Source of the DNA: Varroa destructor
Taxonomy: Eukaryota; Arthropoda; Arachnida; Mesostigmata; Varroidae
DNA: 64,000 nucleotides
Assembly (NCBI RefSeq): GCF_002443255.2
Contig: NW_019211457.1
Location: 46,467,690 to 46,531,689, forward strand
Direction: 5' to 3'
The notes below the pieces were generated by a model that made no database searches, was not told the origin of the DNA, and saw nothing but the letters and a program-made list of their open reading frames with translations. A program made the translations under genes and the position numbers. Shown here piece after piece: positions 1 to 9,949 of the stretch (position 1 is its first letter; the number at the start of each line of letters is the position of its first letter).

Positions 1-153
1 AAAAAATATCGAATCCGTCTTATTCTTGAAAAATGACATAAGTAAAAGATATATTTATAAGTGGCAAGCGGATCTTGTATACGAAGAATGAAGCGGGTAC
101 GAAATTTACTGGGGAATATATCATAACAATTTAAAATCTACAAATTTAATTAG

Positions 154-539
154 GAACAGCTATGCCAGCTTTATTGCTATTTTTTTCTGATATCAGTGTA
201 AAAACAGTGGTTCAGTGTATTATTACAATCAATGGCCTTTCAATTAATCTCATAACATCTATGGATAAAATTCTATNNNNNNNNNNNNNNNNNNNNNNNN
301 NTGTATACGTTTTCCTTCTTTACGGAACTCGCGTTGTAGACGCATTATGCTTACTAGTTTTCAGTTATTTCAATTGTTTGAACATAGCATGTGCCAGCCT
401 AAAAATAAATGAACAAATATTATCTAGTATTGAGGCCAAAGCCGCTTCATTATTATGTCGGACCACTGGCCTCCAAAAGCATAAGACAAACGTGTCTAGC
501 ACAAAAATTCAATCAGAGGTTCTTATGTTCCTAAAAAAA
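154..539 (+). CDS. Gustatory-receptor-like exon (partial, interrupted by scaffold gap)
   Basis: An open frame with ATG at 162 runs across 25 unknown bases to about 539. It encodes two hydrophobic stretches (about residues 2-32 and 48-75), a polar loop, then a short segment ending EVLMFLKK. In arthropod gustatory receptors a similar '..EV..FL..' segment comes just before the last transmembrane helix, which usually lies behind a phase-0 intron. Here a GT donor (GTAAAA at 540) follows codon 126 exactly, so it is also phase 0. An in-frame TAA at 147 and an AG at 152-153 suggest an internal exon starting at 154. I found no terminal-helix exon downstream. The frame across the Ns is assumed. It could instead be another polytopic membrane protein or a pseudogene. 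Confidence 0.33.
277..301. other. Scaffold gap (25 N)
   Basis: Twenty-five consecutive unknown bases. The true gap length may differ, so the reading frame of the receptor-like exon across it is not secured. Confidence 0.98.
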
Positions 540-1519
540 GTAAAACGCAACTGAATAGTATGTACTAACTCTACCTAGAAAAAAAGCTTACTTACGGTCG
601 TGGACTGAGCCAGTTTCCGTCGAGGCATTTCCCTCAACCACGAAACAATTTATTAATTACCCGGTGTATTGAGCTATTCACCCTCGTATTAGCATAGATA
701 TTTTTTTGGACGCATGTCAGCCTCTTGTGATTTAAGAAGATAAAAATTCGTACAACTTGTTTGTTTATTTTCAAATACGCTACATATGCGTTTAGCAATT
801 TGGAAAAATGGAAGCGCTGACGCGGCAGTACATCGAAACTAGAGAATACGTTTCTATCCTACAGAACTAGTCAAAATTCTTATCATCTTATACACAGTAC
901 GACAAACAAACTGGTAAGCTGTGCTATCAGTTGGACGTTGCACCAACCAACTCACACTTAGAACTAGCTATGGAAACACTCTATCTGCCATCTTTCGAAG
1001 TTCCTCGACGTTCCTAAAACTCAATCGCGCAGGGTCGAAAGAAAGAGAATTTGGTGCAGAAGAAAAAAACTCAGTGAAACTCCTTGCTGCTTTTGATAGA
1101 TCTATGCAATATAGCTAATAGTGCAGCACTGTGAAAGTTTACTAAAAGGTTACCAACATATAAACGCCTTCTTTCGTAACTATATCTTAGCTTTTAGACG
1201 CCTCAGTATATTTTATGTATCAGATCAGCATGTATTTACCAGAGTTAAGTTCTATTCGTGTTGGTTAGATTTTGTTGCTGTCGTCAAACTGACCGCGCGC
1301 GTACCTCGCTACCTTTCTTGACGCCTGGGCGCGTATCTCGAGGGTGCGACTTTAACAGTTGTTATTCAAGCGGTTTCGCGGCATTGTGCAAGTAATACTC
1401 GTAAACATTCGTTGACCCCTCTCCGTTCGCGCCGATTCCCTCACCTATCGTCTGCGGGTCCAGAAACTAAATAAAAGGTTGGACAGAAAGTTATTACCTT
1501 AACAGAAAGTCTAAGAAGG

Positions 1520-2701
1520 ATGGCGCTTTGTCGTCTAGCTTGTCTCGTCCCCCGTGTGTTCGCCGCAGCTGGGCCAAATGGAACAAGGCCTTTGCTGGTA
1601 TCGCTGGCGGGCAGGCCTATGTCCACAGATTCTGGCAGCTACGAATGTATCCTTTACGAGAAAATCGGCGAGAAAAAAAACGTTGGTCTGATTCGATTGA
1701 ATCGACCAAAGGCGCTAAACGCGCTGAACTCACAGCTGATGGACGAGTTGGGCGATTGTATTGAAGACGTGAATAATGACGTGTCAGTCGGGTGCATGAT
1801 CATCACTGGAAATGAGAAGAGTTTCGCTGCGGGAGCCGATATCAAGGAAATGGCGAACAAGACGTTTGCAGATTGCTACAAAAGCCAATTTCTCGAGTCT
1901 TGGGGTAAGGTAGCGAAATCACATAAGCCAATTATCGCTGCGGTGAACGGCTACGCGCTCGGTGGAGGCTGTGAGTTGGCAATGATGTGTGACATTATTT
2001 ACGCCGGCGAAAAAGCGCGTTTCGGACAACCGGAAATTCTCTTAGGCACTATTCCTGGCGCAGGGGGTACCCAACGTTTGACTGCTGCCATCGGCAAGTC
2101 ACGCTCCATGGAAATGTGTCTCTCGGGCAACCAAATTACAGCCCAAGAAGCTGAGAAATGGGGACTTGTCTCTAGAGTGTTTCCTGTTGATCAGGTAAGA
2201 ACGACTTGAGTCCTTGTCAATATATGGCAGAGCAAATAGCTACTTTGGTTAGTTGGATTTAAGCAGTTAAAGAATGACAGATTCGTTTATACAAATCATG
2301 AACTTAGAAGAGATCAAAGCGTTGGGTTTTTTCAAAATTCAAAATAATCAGTCGAATTACTCTTAGTCGAATTAGAGAGCATCGCACGTATTGGCTGTTC
2401 CTGAAGTTTCATTAGATCAGTCTCATTTTCTATTTTGTTTCGCTCATTTAGACATTTACACTGTTGTTTTGCTTCGTAGCTCCTTCCGGAATCGATGAAA
2501 TTGGCAGAGAAGATTGCCTCAAACTCGCAGATAAGTACGGCTATCTGCAAGGAAACAGTAAACCGATTCTTCGAGATGCCCTTACAAGAAGGATTGACGT
2601 TCGAGCGTAGGGCATTCCACTCCACGTTTGCACTTGAGGATCGCCGCGAAGGGATGAAAGCGTTTATTGAAAAACGCCCGGCTAATTTTAAGAACGTGTA
2701 A
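1520..2701 (+). CDS. ECHS1: Enoyl-CoA hydratase, short chain, mitochondrial (2 exons: 1520-2194, 2480-2701)
   Basis: This enzyme hydrates trans-2-enoyl-CoA to 3-hydroxyacyl-CoA, the second step of mitochondrial beta-oxidation, and also acts in valine breakdown. The spliced product is 298 residues; human ECHS1 has 290. Residues 1-36 are rich in Arg, Ala and Leu with no acidic residue, as in a mitochondrial transit peptide. The crotonase fold follows: the oxyanion-hole segment [10 protein letters not shown] (about 101-110), [12 protein letters not shown] with catalytic Glu152, and FGQPEILLG with catalytic Glu172. The donor CAG/GTAAGA at 2195 and the acceptor TTCGTAG at 2479 give a phase-0 junction after VDQ, and exon 2 continues with the typical [12 protein letters not shown] 1520 has A at -3 and G at +4, and an in-frame TAA lies upstream. 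The gene appears intact. Confidence 0.97.
2195..2479 (+). other. Intron of ECHS1 (285 bp)
   Basis: The intron starts GTAAGA and ends after a pyrimidine-rich run TTGTTTTGCTTCGTAG. It is phase 0. It is the only intron in this window whose two sides I can verify by protein homology, so it sets the expected intron scale for the genome. Confidence 0.93.
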
Positions 2702-2945
2702 TTACGGACATGTTTGTGCAGACGTCAAAGCCAGACATGTAAGCGCTGTTCCTTGGGACCATTTAATCTTGCCAAATAATGAATGAAAGAGGCCTGACGC
2801 ACTGTTCTATCTCTAATATGAGATAGAAACTGGTAGTAACGACTCGCGGATAAATACATGGAATGGCTTGGCAACTTTTGCTCCATCATCGCTAACGCGC
2901 TGAGTATATAAGGTTCTTGTAGTGTTTATTGAGGTTTAAACTACA

Positions 2946-2989
2946 ACGATGTATTTTAATAAAAACTACGATGTATTTTAATAAAAAAA
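2946..2989 (+). terminator. Two poly(A) signals in a 22-bp tandem duplication
   Basis: The AATAAA hexamers at 2958 and 2980 are each inside a copy of a 22-bp unit beginning ACGATGTATTTTAATAAA. They lie about 250-280 bp past the ECHS1 stop codon on the coding strand, the right place for its 3' end. The duplication created the second signal. Which one is used cannot be told from sequence. Confidence 0.6.
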
Positions 2990-3235
2990 AATGAAGAAAA
3001 AAGCTTCAATAGTTCTTACTGCAATTCTTAATATAAATTTCATGAGTTTACATTAATATGCTTAAGATTGCTTGCACGTGTCAAAGTGGCTCTTAGTAAC
3101 TAGTAGGAAAGCGATGGGGAAGCGATAGGTAGCGATGGGTCAACGGAGTCCGCCTAAGCTGGCGTGGTATATGGAGGCGGGTGACCACAGCGTTAGGTCC
3201 TTTGAAGAGCAAAAATGGGATTGTTATTTTTGCAT

Positions 3236-3299
3236 CTATTTCTAAGGCTGTTTTCTCTCTTTCTCATCTACTTCTAAAGCTGTTTTCTCTCTTTCTCTT
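3236..3299. repeat. 32-bp tandem duplication, pyrimidine-rich
   Basis: Two adjacent copies of TTCTAAGGCTGTTTTCTCTC plus flanking bases, with a period of 32 (TCTAA at 3241 and 3273) and few mismatches. It is a simple local duplication in CT-rich sequence. Confidence 0.85.
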
Positions 3300-3615
3300 A
3301 AGTAGAACGATGATAATAAATGGCCAATTTCTTTCGTGTTTTTGCCCACTAACAACATATTAAGCTTCCTTATTCTCTCCTATTCCGGTATTCTACAAGT
3401 AACTGACTTTCTCATCCCTTAACGCAAGTCTCTCAGTGTCATTGTTGCTTTAGCCATATTGCATTTAGTAGGTTTCCCGAAACCGCTTGCTTGGTCTCTA
3501 TAAGCTGCAGGTGCCTTATACACCTACGCTCTTGGTTCATGGTCGTTGTCCAACGTACCGATCTCCTCTTTTTCATTGTCTAGTCGCCTGTTCGTAAATG
3601 TGTTCTCCATTTCAG

Positions 3616-3733
3616 TGCACATCGTTCTTCTGCTTTGGCGAACTTGCTGCATGTTTCAAGCAACGGTTACAGGGCCAGAGCCGTCCTTCAGATTAGTTTG
3701 AAGACGGCTGGTGCTCAAGCGCTGTACCAGACG
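3616..3733 (+). CDS. Possible internal exon, unknown product
   Basis: A strong acceptor (TGTTCTCCATTTCAG) at 3615 is followed by 39 open codons and a GT donor at 3734 (ACG/GTAGTG). The frame continues only to a TAA five codons later. The peptide, containing LANLLHVSSNGYRARAVLQI, has an ordinary protein composition and good purine-first codon periodicity. No upstream or downstream partner exon was found and I do not recognise the family. It could be a fragment of an old mobile element. Confidence 0.22.
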
Positions 3734-4747
3734 GTAGTGCCAGTCTAAGTTGACGGGATTTCTACGCGAGTATCCTCTGCCGGGGCTTGACTTCGACGCC
3801 CTCTCCTCACCATCTTCATTCTGCGCTTTCGTTCCTTCTTATCGGACTTCCCGTTACAAAACCTATGGCTGTCTATCAAGGCTCAACTCCGGTTTTATTC
3901 CCTACAACAACACCTGAGCCACCTTTGTGTAGTAACTGGTGCTGTTGGGAAATGTAGTGGGAAAGTGGGAATCTGCATCAGCAGCGTCAGCAGTGGTAGC
4001 ACTGCAAGGCGGACGATCATGAAGATAAATACTCACCTGCAGCCCAGAACATTGTTCTTGTCATTTTAGCTTGTTCCCTTTCTTTCTCTCTTTCTCTTTG
4101 TGTTTTCTTCTGCGGGAAGAGTTTCGAAAATTTAAAAACTGCGCAGGAATATGCCCATAAAATGAACACAACAGCATTGGCCCCCTTCACCTCCATAATG
4201 ATGTGTTACAAGTCGTTGTATTTAGATGCGACCACGTAGCGTAGGATGTTGCTTAAGACCTCACTGGGTAGCTCATCTATGGGCGCTCGTGTTAGAGCGT
4301 TTTTTTCTTCATTATTATGGGTCTATAATTGATTACAGAGGGGGCGAATGCCGGGAAAAAACTACCTCAACCTTAATGCTTATCGACAACATTGCTGAAC
4401 TACCCGAGGATTCGTTTCTAATGAAGCGAGAAGTAGAAGTGTTCGTTGAGTAGGAACTACATGATAGGAATGATAATGATCAAAGTAATAATAATATAAA
4501 ATTACGATGTAAAATATAGATTAGTGTAAGATGAGCCGTTATTAGGAGAGAATGCCTAACAGCCCTTGTTATTATTTCGTAGCGTATAATTTCTTTTACA
4601 ATAACGATAACATCGAGGTCTTGACATGCATCTTAATCTGTTGATAAGGACTACAGTGATTAACTTTCACTGGAGATAAAGATGCGTACGAGGAGCGATT
4701 GCTGCCTTAAACAATTTAAAACTAGTTTGCTTTTCTTCTACTCTTTC

Positions 4748-4802
4748 TTATAAACCTATAAATAGAAAGATAAAAGTTATCTTTTTATTTATAGGTTTAT
4801 AA
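4748..4802. repeat. Near-perfect 26-bp hairpin, 3-nt loop
   Basis: The left arm 4748-4773 and right arm 4777-4802 pair with a single mismatch around the loop AAG (left arm TTATAAACCTATAAATA..., right arm ending ...TATTTATAGGTTTATAA). A partial copy of the right half (ATAAAAGTTATTTTT) follows directly. This could be a MITE-like or foldback remnant, or the product of template switching during replication. Confidence 0.9.
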
Positions 4803-5554
4803 AAAATAAAAGTTATTTTTTTATCAAAGTAACAATCCGGTTCTACATAGGAACTCGTTAATTGTTCAGGAACATGTAATCACTCTAATTAATAATCTGT
4901 ATGCGTTTACGGCCTAACCAATTCACGTATTGTGAGTTTGAATTTTGCTCAAGGTATATATGTCTTTTGTTTGATTTTAAACTCACGGAGGATTCACGGA
5001 TCTAACGAACTTTCCTTTGAGTTCCGGAAATAGAGCTAACGTGTGAAAAAAGAATGTGTTCATATTGCATCACTGCTAGTACTACAACATCATCTTTTTG
5101 CCGGACTCGTGCGCAATAATAATCTAATTAAGGCATCTTTATTAAACACAATCTTAGTATCTTTTGGCAGTACTTGCTGTTAGACAAACTAAAAAAACTT
5201 CATTGTAGGGCTCTAAATTTTAGGTTCTATGGACAAAAGAAACAGAATACAACTAAATCTAGTTAATAGGACAGGCACATGACATTCCGCTTTTAGCACT
5301 GGACGTATGCTGTCCAGTCTCGCCTAGCTTCATGTCCTTTTTAATCTTGGACTGGAAATTTGTATGGTCCTAAGGGACAAGTCACTGAAAAGTGTTTGTA
5401 AGCAGGCCTTACTCTAGCTGCGGTCGAATTGTTTTACAACTGCAAAGAGTATTGCGTTCGCGTTGGTACTCTTAAGTCGGTGGAACTGAGTAGAATGTAG
5501 ACTTTGGCTACGCTAGATGTGTGTTTTGGATGCTGATTTTTGCTCACTGCTCAG
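4803..5554. other. AT-rich intergenic sequence
   Basis: No supported gene. I see no repeat or regulatory element beyond ordinary AT-rich runs. Confidence 0.6.
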
Positions 5555-5595
5555 GTGGCCTCTATTGATAAGGCTGTGAAATCGAGGATCTGTAG

Positions 5596-5867
5596 CTAGC
5601 AGATACAAAAAAAGTGGACATCAAGTATCTGTACAGATCTGATCTCTGCAGACACCTCAACCAAGCCATTATTAAATCCGAGCAACAAATCGACGAGAGA
5701 TTTGAGGATTATTGTGTTGTGTTTTATCAGTGTCACTATTGAAATGGTTTCGATAGTTGTGAAGATGGAACCCACAAAGTCAAATTTGAAGTTGGGAGAG
5801 TAAAAAACTAGCGTAAAGCTCAAATATTCGATATCAAAATTATATCTATCAGGCGTTGCACACGTAA
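5596..5867 (-). CDS. Coding-like block, probable minus-strand exon, product unknown
   Basis: On the minus strand a strong acceptor (AGTCCTTTCATTTAG) at 5868 is followed by 89 open codons to a TAG at 5598. The peptide is balanced in composition and includes YNFDIEYLSFTLVFYS and VDLLLGFNNGLVEVSAEI. Codons are strongly purine-first. The plus strand reads the same triplets with one internal TGA (5740) before a TAG (5809), and has its own acceptor-like CTCAG at 5554. The strand is therefore not certain, but minus is the only fully open one. I do not recognise the family. GTAAGT donors on the minus strand near 6330 and 6365 may belong to an upstream exon, but their phases do not join neatly. Confidence 0.3.
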
Positions 5868-8800
5868 CTAAATGAAAGGACTATTTAAATCTAGAACTGA
5901 CGAAAAGTCTACATATATGCTTGCTTAAATTATTTTTACTTTTTAGACTATTTTTTTTGTTTAAAATGTTGAATGCAAGGAAAAACTGAGTGGGATGAGG
6001 GAAGTGCTTCGAAGATAAATCTTTAACAAATTAAGAGCAAGCTGGAGGGGCTATGTGCTGTTCTGTGGCTAAGTGTGCGCATCTCACGGGTTTCGTCGTA
6101 GTGTCGAATGAGATTTCAAGACTAGTATTTGTGAGGTACTCCAAACTGAAGACTCGTCAAAAAACATAAAAAAGTGTTTTGGCGTCGTCGAAGAAATCGA
6201 TATTTCAGTTGAATTAGAATTGCCTTTGCTCATTAGCAATAACAATAGCAATATACAATTATATATATATATTATAATGCAGAGTTACTTTAAATAAAGA
6301 ATTACATAGGATAATAATTTCTGTGCACTTACCTCTGAGTGTATGTCAAGTGAATTTACTTACGTTACGTTTGTGCTAACGGGTTCACTATGCGGTGCGT
6401 CTTAAAGTTATCCCTAAATAGTTCCTCGTTAAAGAACACCCAAAGATCCCTATGAAGTCTCCATCACTTAGGTGATTTCGTATACACTGAACATTACCCT
6501 AATCTGAGCGCAGCTCCTCTAAGCGGCTCAACGGCTTCCTCGTCCTGCTAATGAAGGCCTTCGTGTCTAATCAACATCTTAAAATTGTTATAGCTTGCCG
6601 TGCTTCACTTGGGTCAAATTTGCATCTTCTTATGATGGGCTCTTGCTTTGTGGCTGATATTTGTCAACAGTTTGTTTGTCAATTAGTGTTTGATTTATTA
6701 ATTAATGTTTCACAGCTTGATGGTGAGCCTTTAAAGCTTGCATAAGGTGTGGTTGTCGTAAAGGAGAGTAAACAGTACCACCGAAGGGGTGGTTTCCACT
6801 CAAGCGTTTTGTATAATGGCCACTTTGTTAGTATGAAACAGCTTTGCCGTTTCCTATATTAGCAATGTTATGGGATAGAGCAAATGATAATTATTAAAAA
6901 TGAAGAGAATGAAACCTGCCCTGCATTGAAGCCAGATCATTTCTGTGTCTCTTCAATTAGTAAGCAAACACGTGCGAAACCTAGCGTCGCGTATTTTTTC
7001 AGCCTTTTTTGCTTATACTAATATCGTAAACATGTGACCATAATTAACAATCTTCTATTGCAGCGATCGTAATAGAATACAGTGAGGGCTTAGACGAAAA
7101 AAATTTCGAGCGTAAGATTTACCAGCAAGGAGTACTCTTTAACCGCAAGTAAAATATTTCGATCTTCAGCAAACGCGTTGATGTTAATTTCAACACTGAT
7201 TCTGCATATACTGATATACATTTCATTTAATTAATAAGCGTGTATCAATATTTAGTATACTATTAGGACCATAAAGCGTTTGTTTGCAATTATTATTACG
7301 TTAGTTTCAATACCACTTGCTGGATGATTTCGACAAGATGAAGGTACACATGTCTCTCAGGTTTCTCATATAGCCCCTACGGGAACAAGCGAATTTGCAT
7401 CCCTGCTACGTATTAGTCTACTGTCGCGTTTCGTGTGTCAGTTTTGCTCAAACACAATGTTATTCTTGTATACGACTGCTGGATTGGCACCACTATGCAG
7501 TATACTGCGGTTCTACCTCAGTGGCGGCTTTGATGGCATTGTGCTTCGTTCTATTTGTCACGAAGATGAAGAACGCCGACTTCAGTTGTCATCATTTTTT
7601 TTGTACGTTCTTGTTCTCTCCCATTGCGCTCTTACTCTCTCATATCCCAGTTGCGCTATCTCTTCAACGATTTCTGTTAGTTCAAATCTCTCGTCGATGA
7701 AGCTTCTGATGTCACAGCGGCCGCTGATGGAAGGCATCACATTAAATCTGCCTAGATTTCAGACATCCTGTCTGATACTTTCTATATGCACGTCCTCAAC
7801 TATAATCTATCGCCCGAAGTCGAATTCAAATGGAGCAAACCAATTTTCATAAGTTTAAACGATATGCGTAGCTTTGCTGGCGCGCATAAATATATGTTTC
7901 GTAATTAAAACATTATGGAGAGAAAGGGATTCGAATATGTCCTAGAATGCAAACAAATGTAACTAACATGGTTCATAGGGCATGCGGGAATTCTCCCGGC
8001 TTACGAGACAAAAGCATTCGGTAATCACGGTGGGACATTGAAAGGCCGAATTTGCGGTATTAGAAGGTAAGAACAGGTCGAAAATTTCGGCATCTCAGAC
8101 TCGTTATGGAAAATATTAAAGGTAGCAAGGTTATCAAACACTCTCACTTAATACCAACCAAAAATAACTATATATAATGGAAGCTGAATGACTGGGGCAT
8201 TTTTGAGGTTGGGTTCTTACTGCACGAATGGATAATGTGCTAATGCTAGCTGCCCATACGCATTCGGGTTTTAATGCATTTCTAGCAGATCTTGTTCATA
8301 CTTAAAGATACTGATCATCAGGGGAGGATCCAGTTGGTTTATTCGTACCGAAGTTGAGTGATCAGTAGATGCGCAACTTATGACGGAAACCTATTATATT
8401 TCCTGCAGCCTAGAGGAGTCCGGCTGTTGCGCAGGACAGCATCATGTCACATTTGAGCGAATCATATTGGTGACTTCAAACTCAGACTAAGTCTTAAGTC
8501 TAACTGACAACAGGAGTCGAGAAGTCGACAAGTCGAGGCTTCCGCGGTTTCTTTCCATGAATGTATATATTTTTGCGTTCGGATTAACGTCAATCAGTCA
8601 CTTTGCCTTATTTGCACCAATCGGAGTTGTCACTTAGTTAGACATAGGCGCCGTTTAGTTGTGGGAAACATTTATGGGCACACAATACACACAAAGTTGA
8701 GACAGTTATCATTATACGAATGCTAGTTTCGCGCTCTCTAGACTCCCAAACACCATCTAACATAGCCCTCGTATCAAGAAAAGACAATGAACATAATCCG

Positions 8801-9603
8801 CAAACCCTAGTTCTATCAAATCATGAGTTATGTGTTCATCGCCGATGATGTTACGTTTGGGAATTGCAATTTTTTCGTATAGAACTAAAGCATTTCAGCA
8901 TCTTTTTGATGCGAAACTATAAACAGGTTTTAGCTCTTTTAATTTGACGTAAACTGTCCTAGGAATAAAAATTCGAGTCCAATATAATTTTTATAGCCTG
9001 GGTTTAAAATGTAGTAGAAGAATGCAATTGACGACTCAGTTTCTTTAAAAGCAGCGATAAGGAAGTATATTCATTTATGTTCTGAAGGCAAGAAATGGGA
9101 TATCCGTCAAAACATTCAGTGCATCTTTATTTATAGCTTTACCAGTTAACCACATAGAGACAAACTGGCGGCTTTTAATGCTGAAGTTTTGAGTTATAAA
9201 ATGAGCTAAATTTAAATTAACTGAATTTCTTTTCAAAATTGTGCGAAGTAATATTTTCATCAATCTCTGTGGTACTATCCATGCAAGACTGGCTATTTAA
9301 TTGTTCACTATATAAGTTTAACGTGCTTTTTATAGGCAGGTAAGTGGACAAGTCTATTGTCGTGAAACAGATTGATTCCGCGTTTGATGGCAATCTCTTG
9401 GAACTAATATTAGGACCATGCCCCCGTCCTAATTTTTTCTTGCTAAATTCGATATTGTTTCTGCTACTGAGCTGGAGTTGCTTCCTCGCTGTCTAGTGCG
9501 TGAAAACGAGACATGGTAAAAGGCTGCTGTGATGTTTAGCTCAGCCGGTGCTCGATGAGTCCACTTCGTGTGGTCCGGGATCTGCTTGTGTTGATCTTTG
9601 GGC
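5868..9603. other. Gene-poor AT-rich stretch
   Basis: Nothing I can support as a gene. A 139-codon frame at 7433-7852 does not start at a convincing site, has no motif, and overlaps another open frame of similar quality. Short AT runs occur near 6260. Confidence 0.5.
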
Positions 9604-9729
9604 TTATGCTGTGCTCACCACACCTAAATCAAACGAACTCTGAAGACCATCGACGCCCTTAGTGGAGCTCAGTTCGATGGTCTCGGGCGTTGTCGTCGGC
9701 GTCGTCGTATCATCGTGGCAAGCGGGACA
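9604..9729 (-). CDS. Thr/Pro-rich exon of a probable secreted protein
   Basis: After an AG at 9730-9731 the minus strand is open for 41 codons and ends in TAA. It begins CPACHDDTTTPTTTPETIEL, a Cys pair followed by a Thr/Pro run like mucin-type linkers beside chitin-binding or other secreted domains. Purine-first codon periodicity is very strong. The codon before the AG is a stop, so the segment must be joined by splicing if it is real. A donor (GTGAGC, 9618) could also end the exon earlier. A core promoter on the same strand lies about 180 bp upstream. No signal peptide was found between them. Confidence 0.33.
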   Translation of the reverse strand, partial: CPACHDDTTTPTTTPETIELSSTKGVDGLQSSFDLGVVSTA

Positions 9730-9910
9730 CTAAGCGCTCTTTCAACAGCGGGGTAGTGCCAAGGTAAACACGGCTAATTGACGCGTCCAGTAAACACTTT
9801 GAACTGCCCCAAGACAAAGATGGGAGGGGGTAAGCGAAGAAGAAGAAGCAGAGCTCAGTCAAGAGCTAGTGAGCCCAGATAGCACATGCCGCATGCAGAC
9901 GATCTGAAAA

Positions 9911-9945
9911 GACTGAAGACCATCTCATTACCTGGCACTTATATA
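9911..9945 (-). promoter_or_regulatory. TATA box plus initiator, minus strand
   Basis: The minus strand has TATATAAG with its first T at 9945 and TTCAGTC with its A at 9914. The spacing is 31 nt, the expected TATA to +1 distance in arthropod promoters, and the initiator fits TCAGT. The predicted transcript would run toward the Thr/Pro-rich exon at 9729. Two very short upstream open frames (near 9888 and 9881) come first. Confidence 0.42.
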
Positions 9946-9949
9946 GTGA

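Larger units (their letters stand above)
2990..4747. other. Intergenic stretch downstream of ECHS1
   Basis: Mostly non-coding. It holds the 32-bp tandem duplication at 3236 and the possible exon at 3616. A 75-codon frame at 4226-4453 has no recognisable motif or good start and looks like chance. Confidence 0.5.

Noticed and set aside
7433..7852. 139-codon plus-strand frame
   Set aside because: Ser/Leu/Cys-rich with no motif, overlapped by another frame, and without start or splice evidence.
9545..9585. Hammerhead-ribozyme-like string (GATGAGTCCACTTCGTGTGG)
   Set aside because: The core CTGATGA is altered and no CGAAAC closes the catalytic core, so no functional fold can be drawn.
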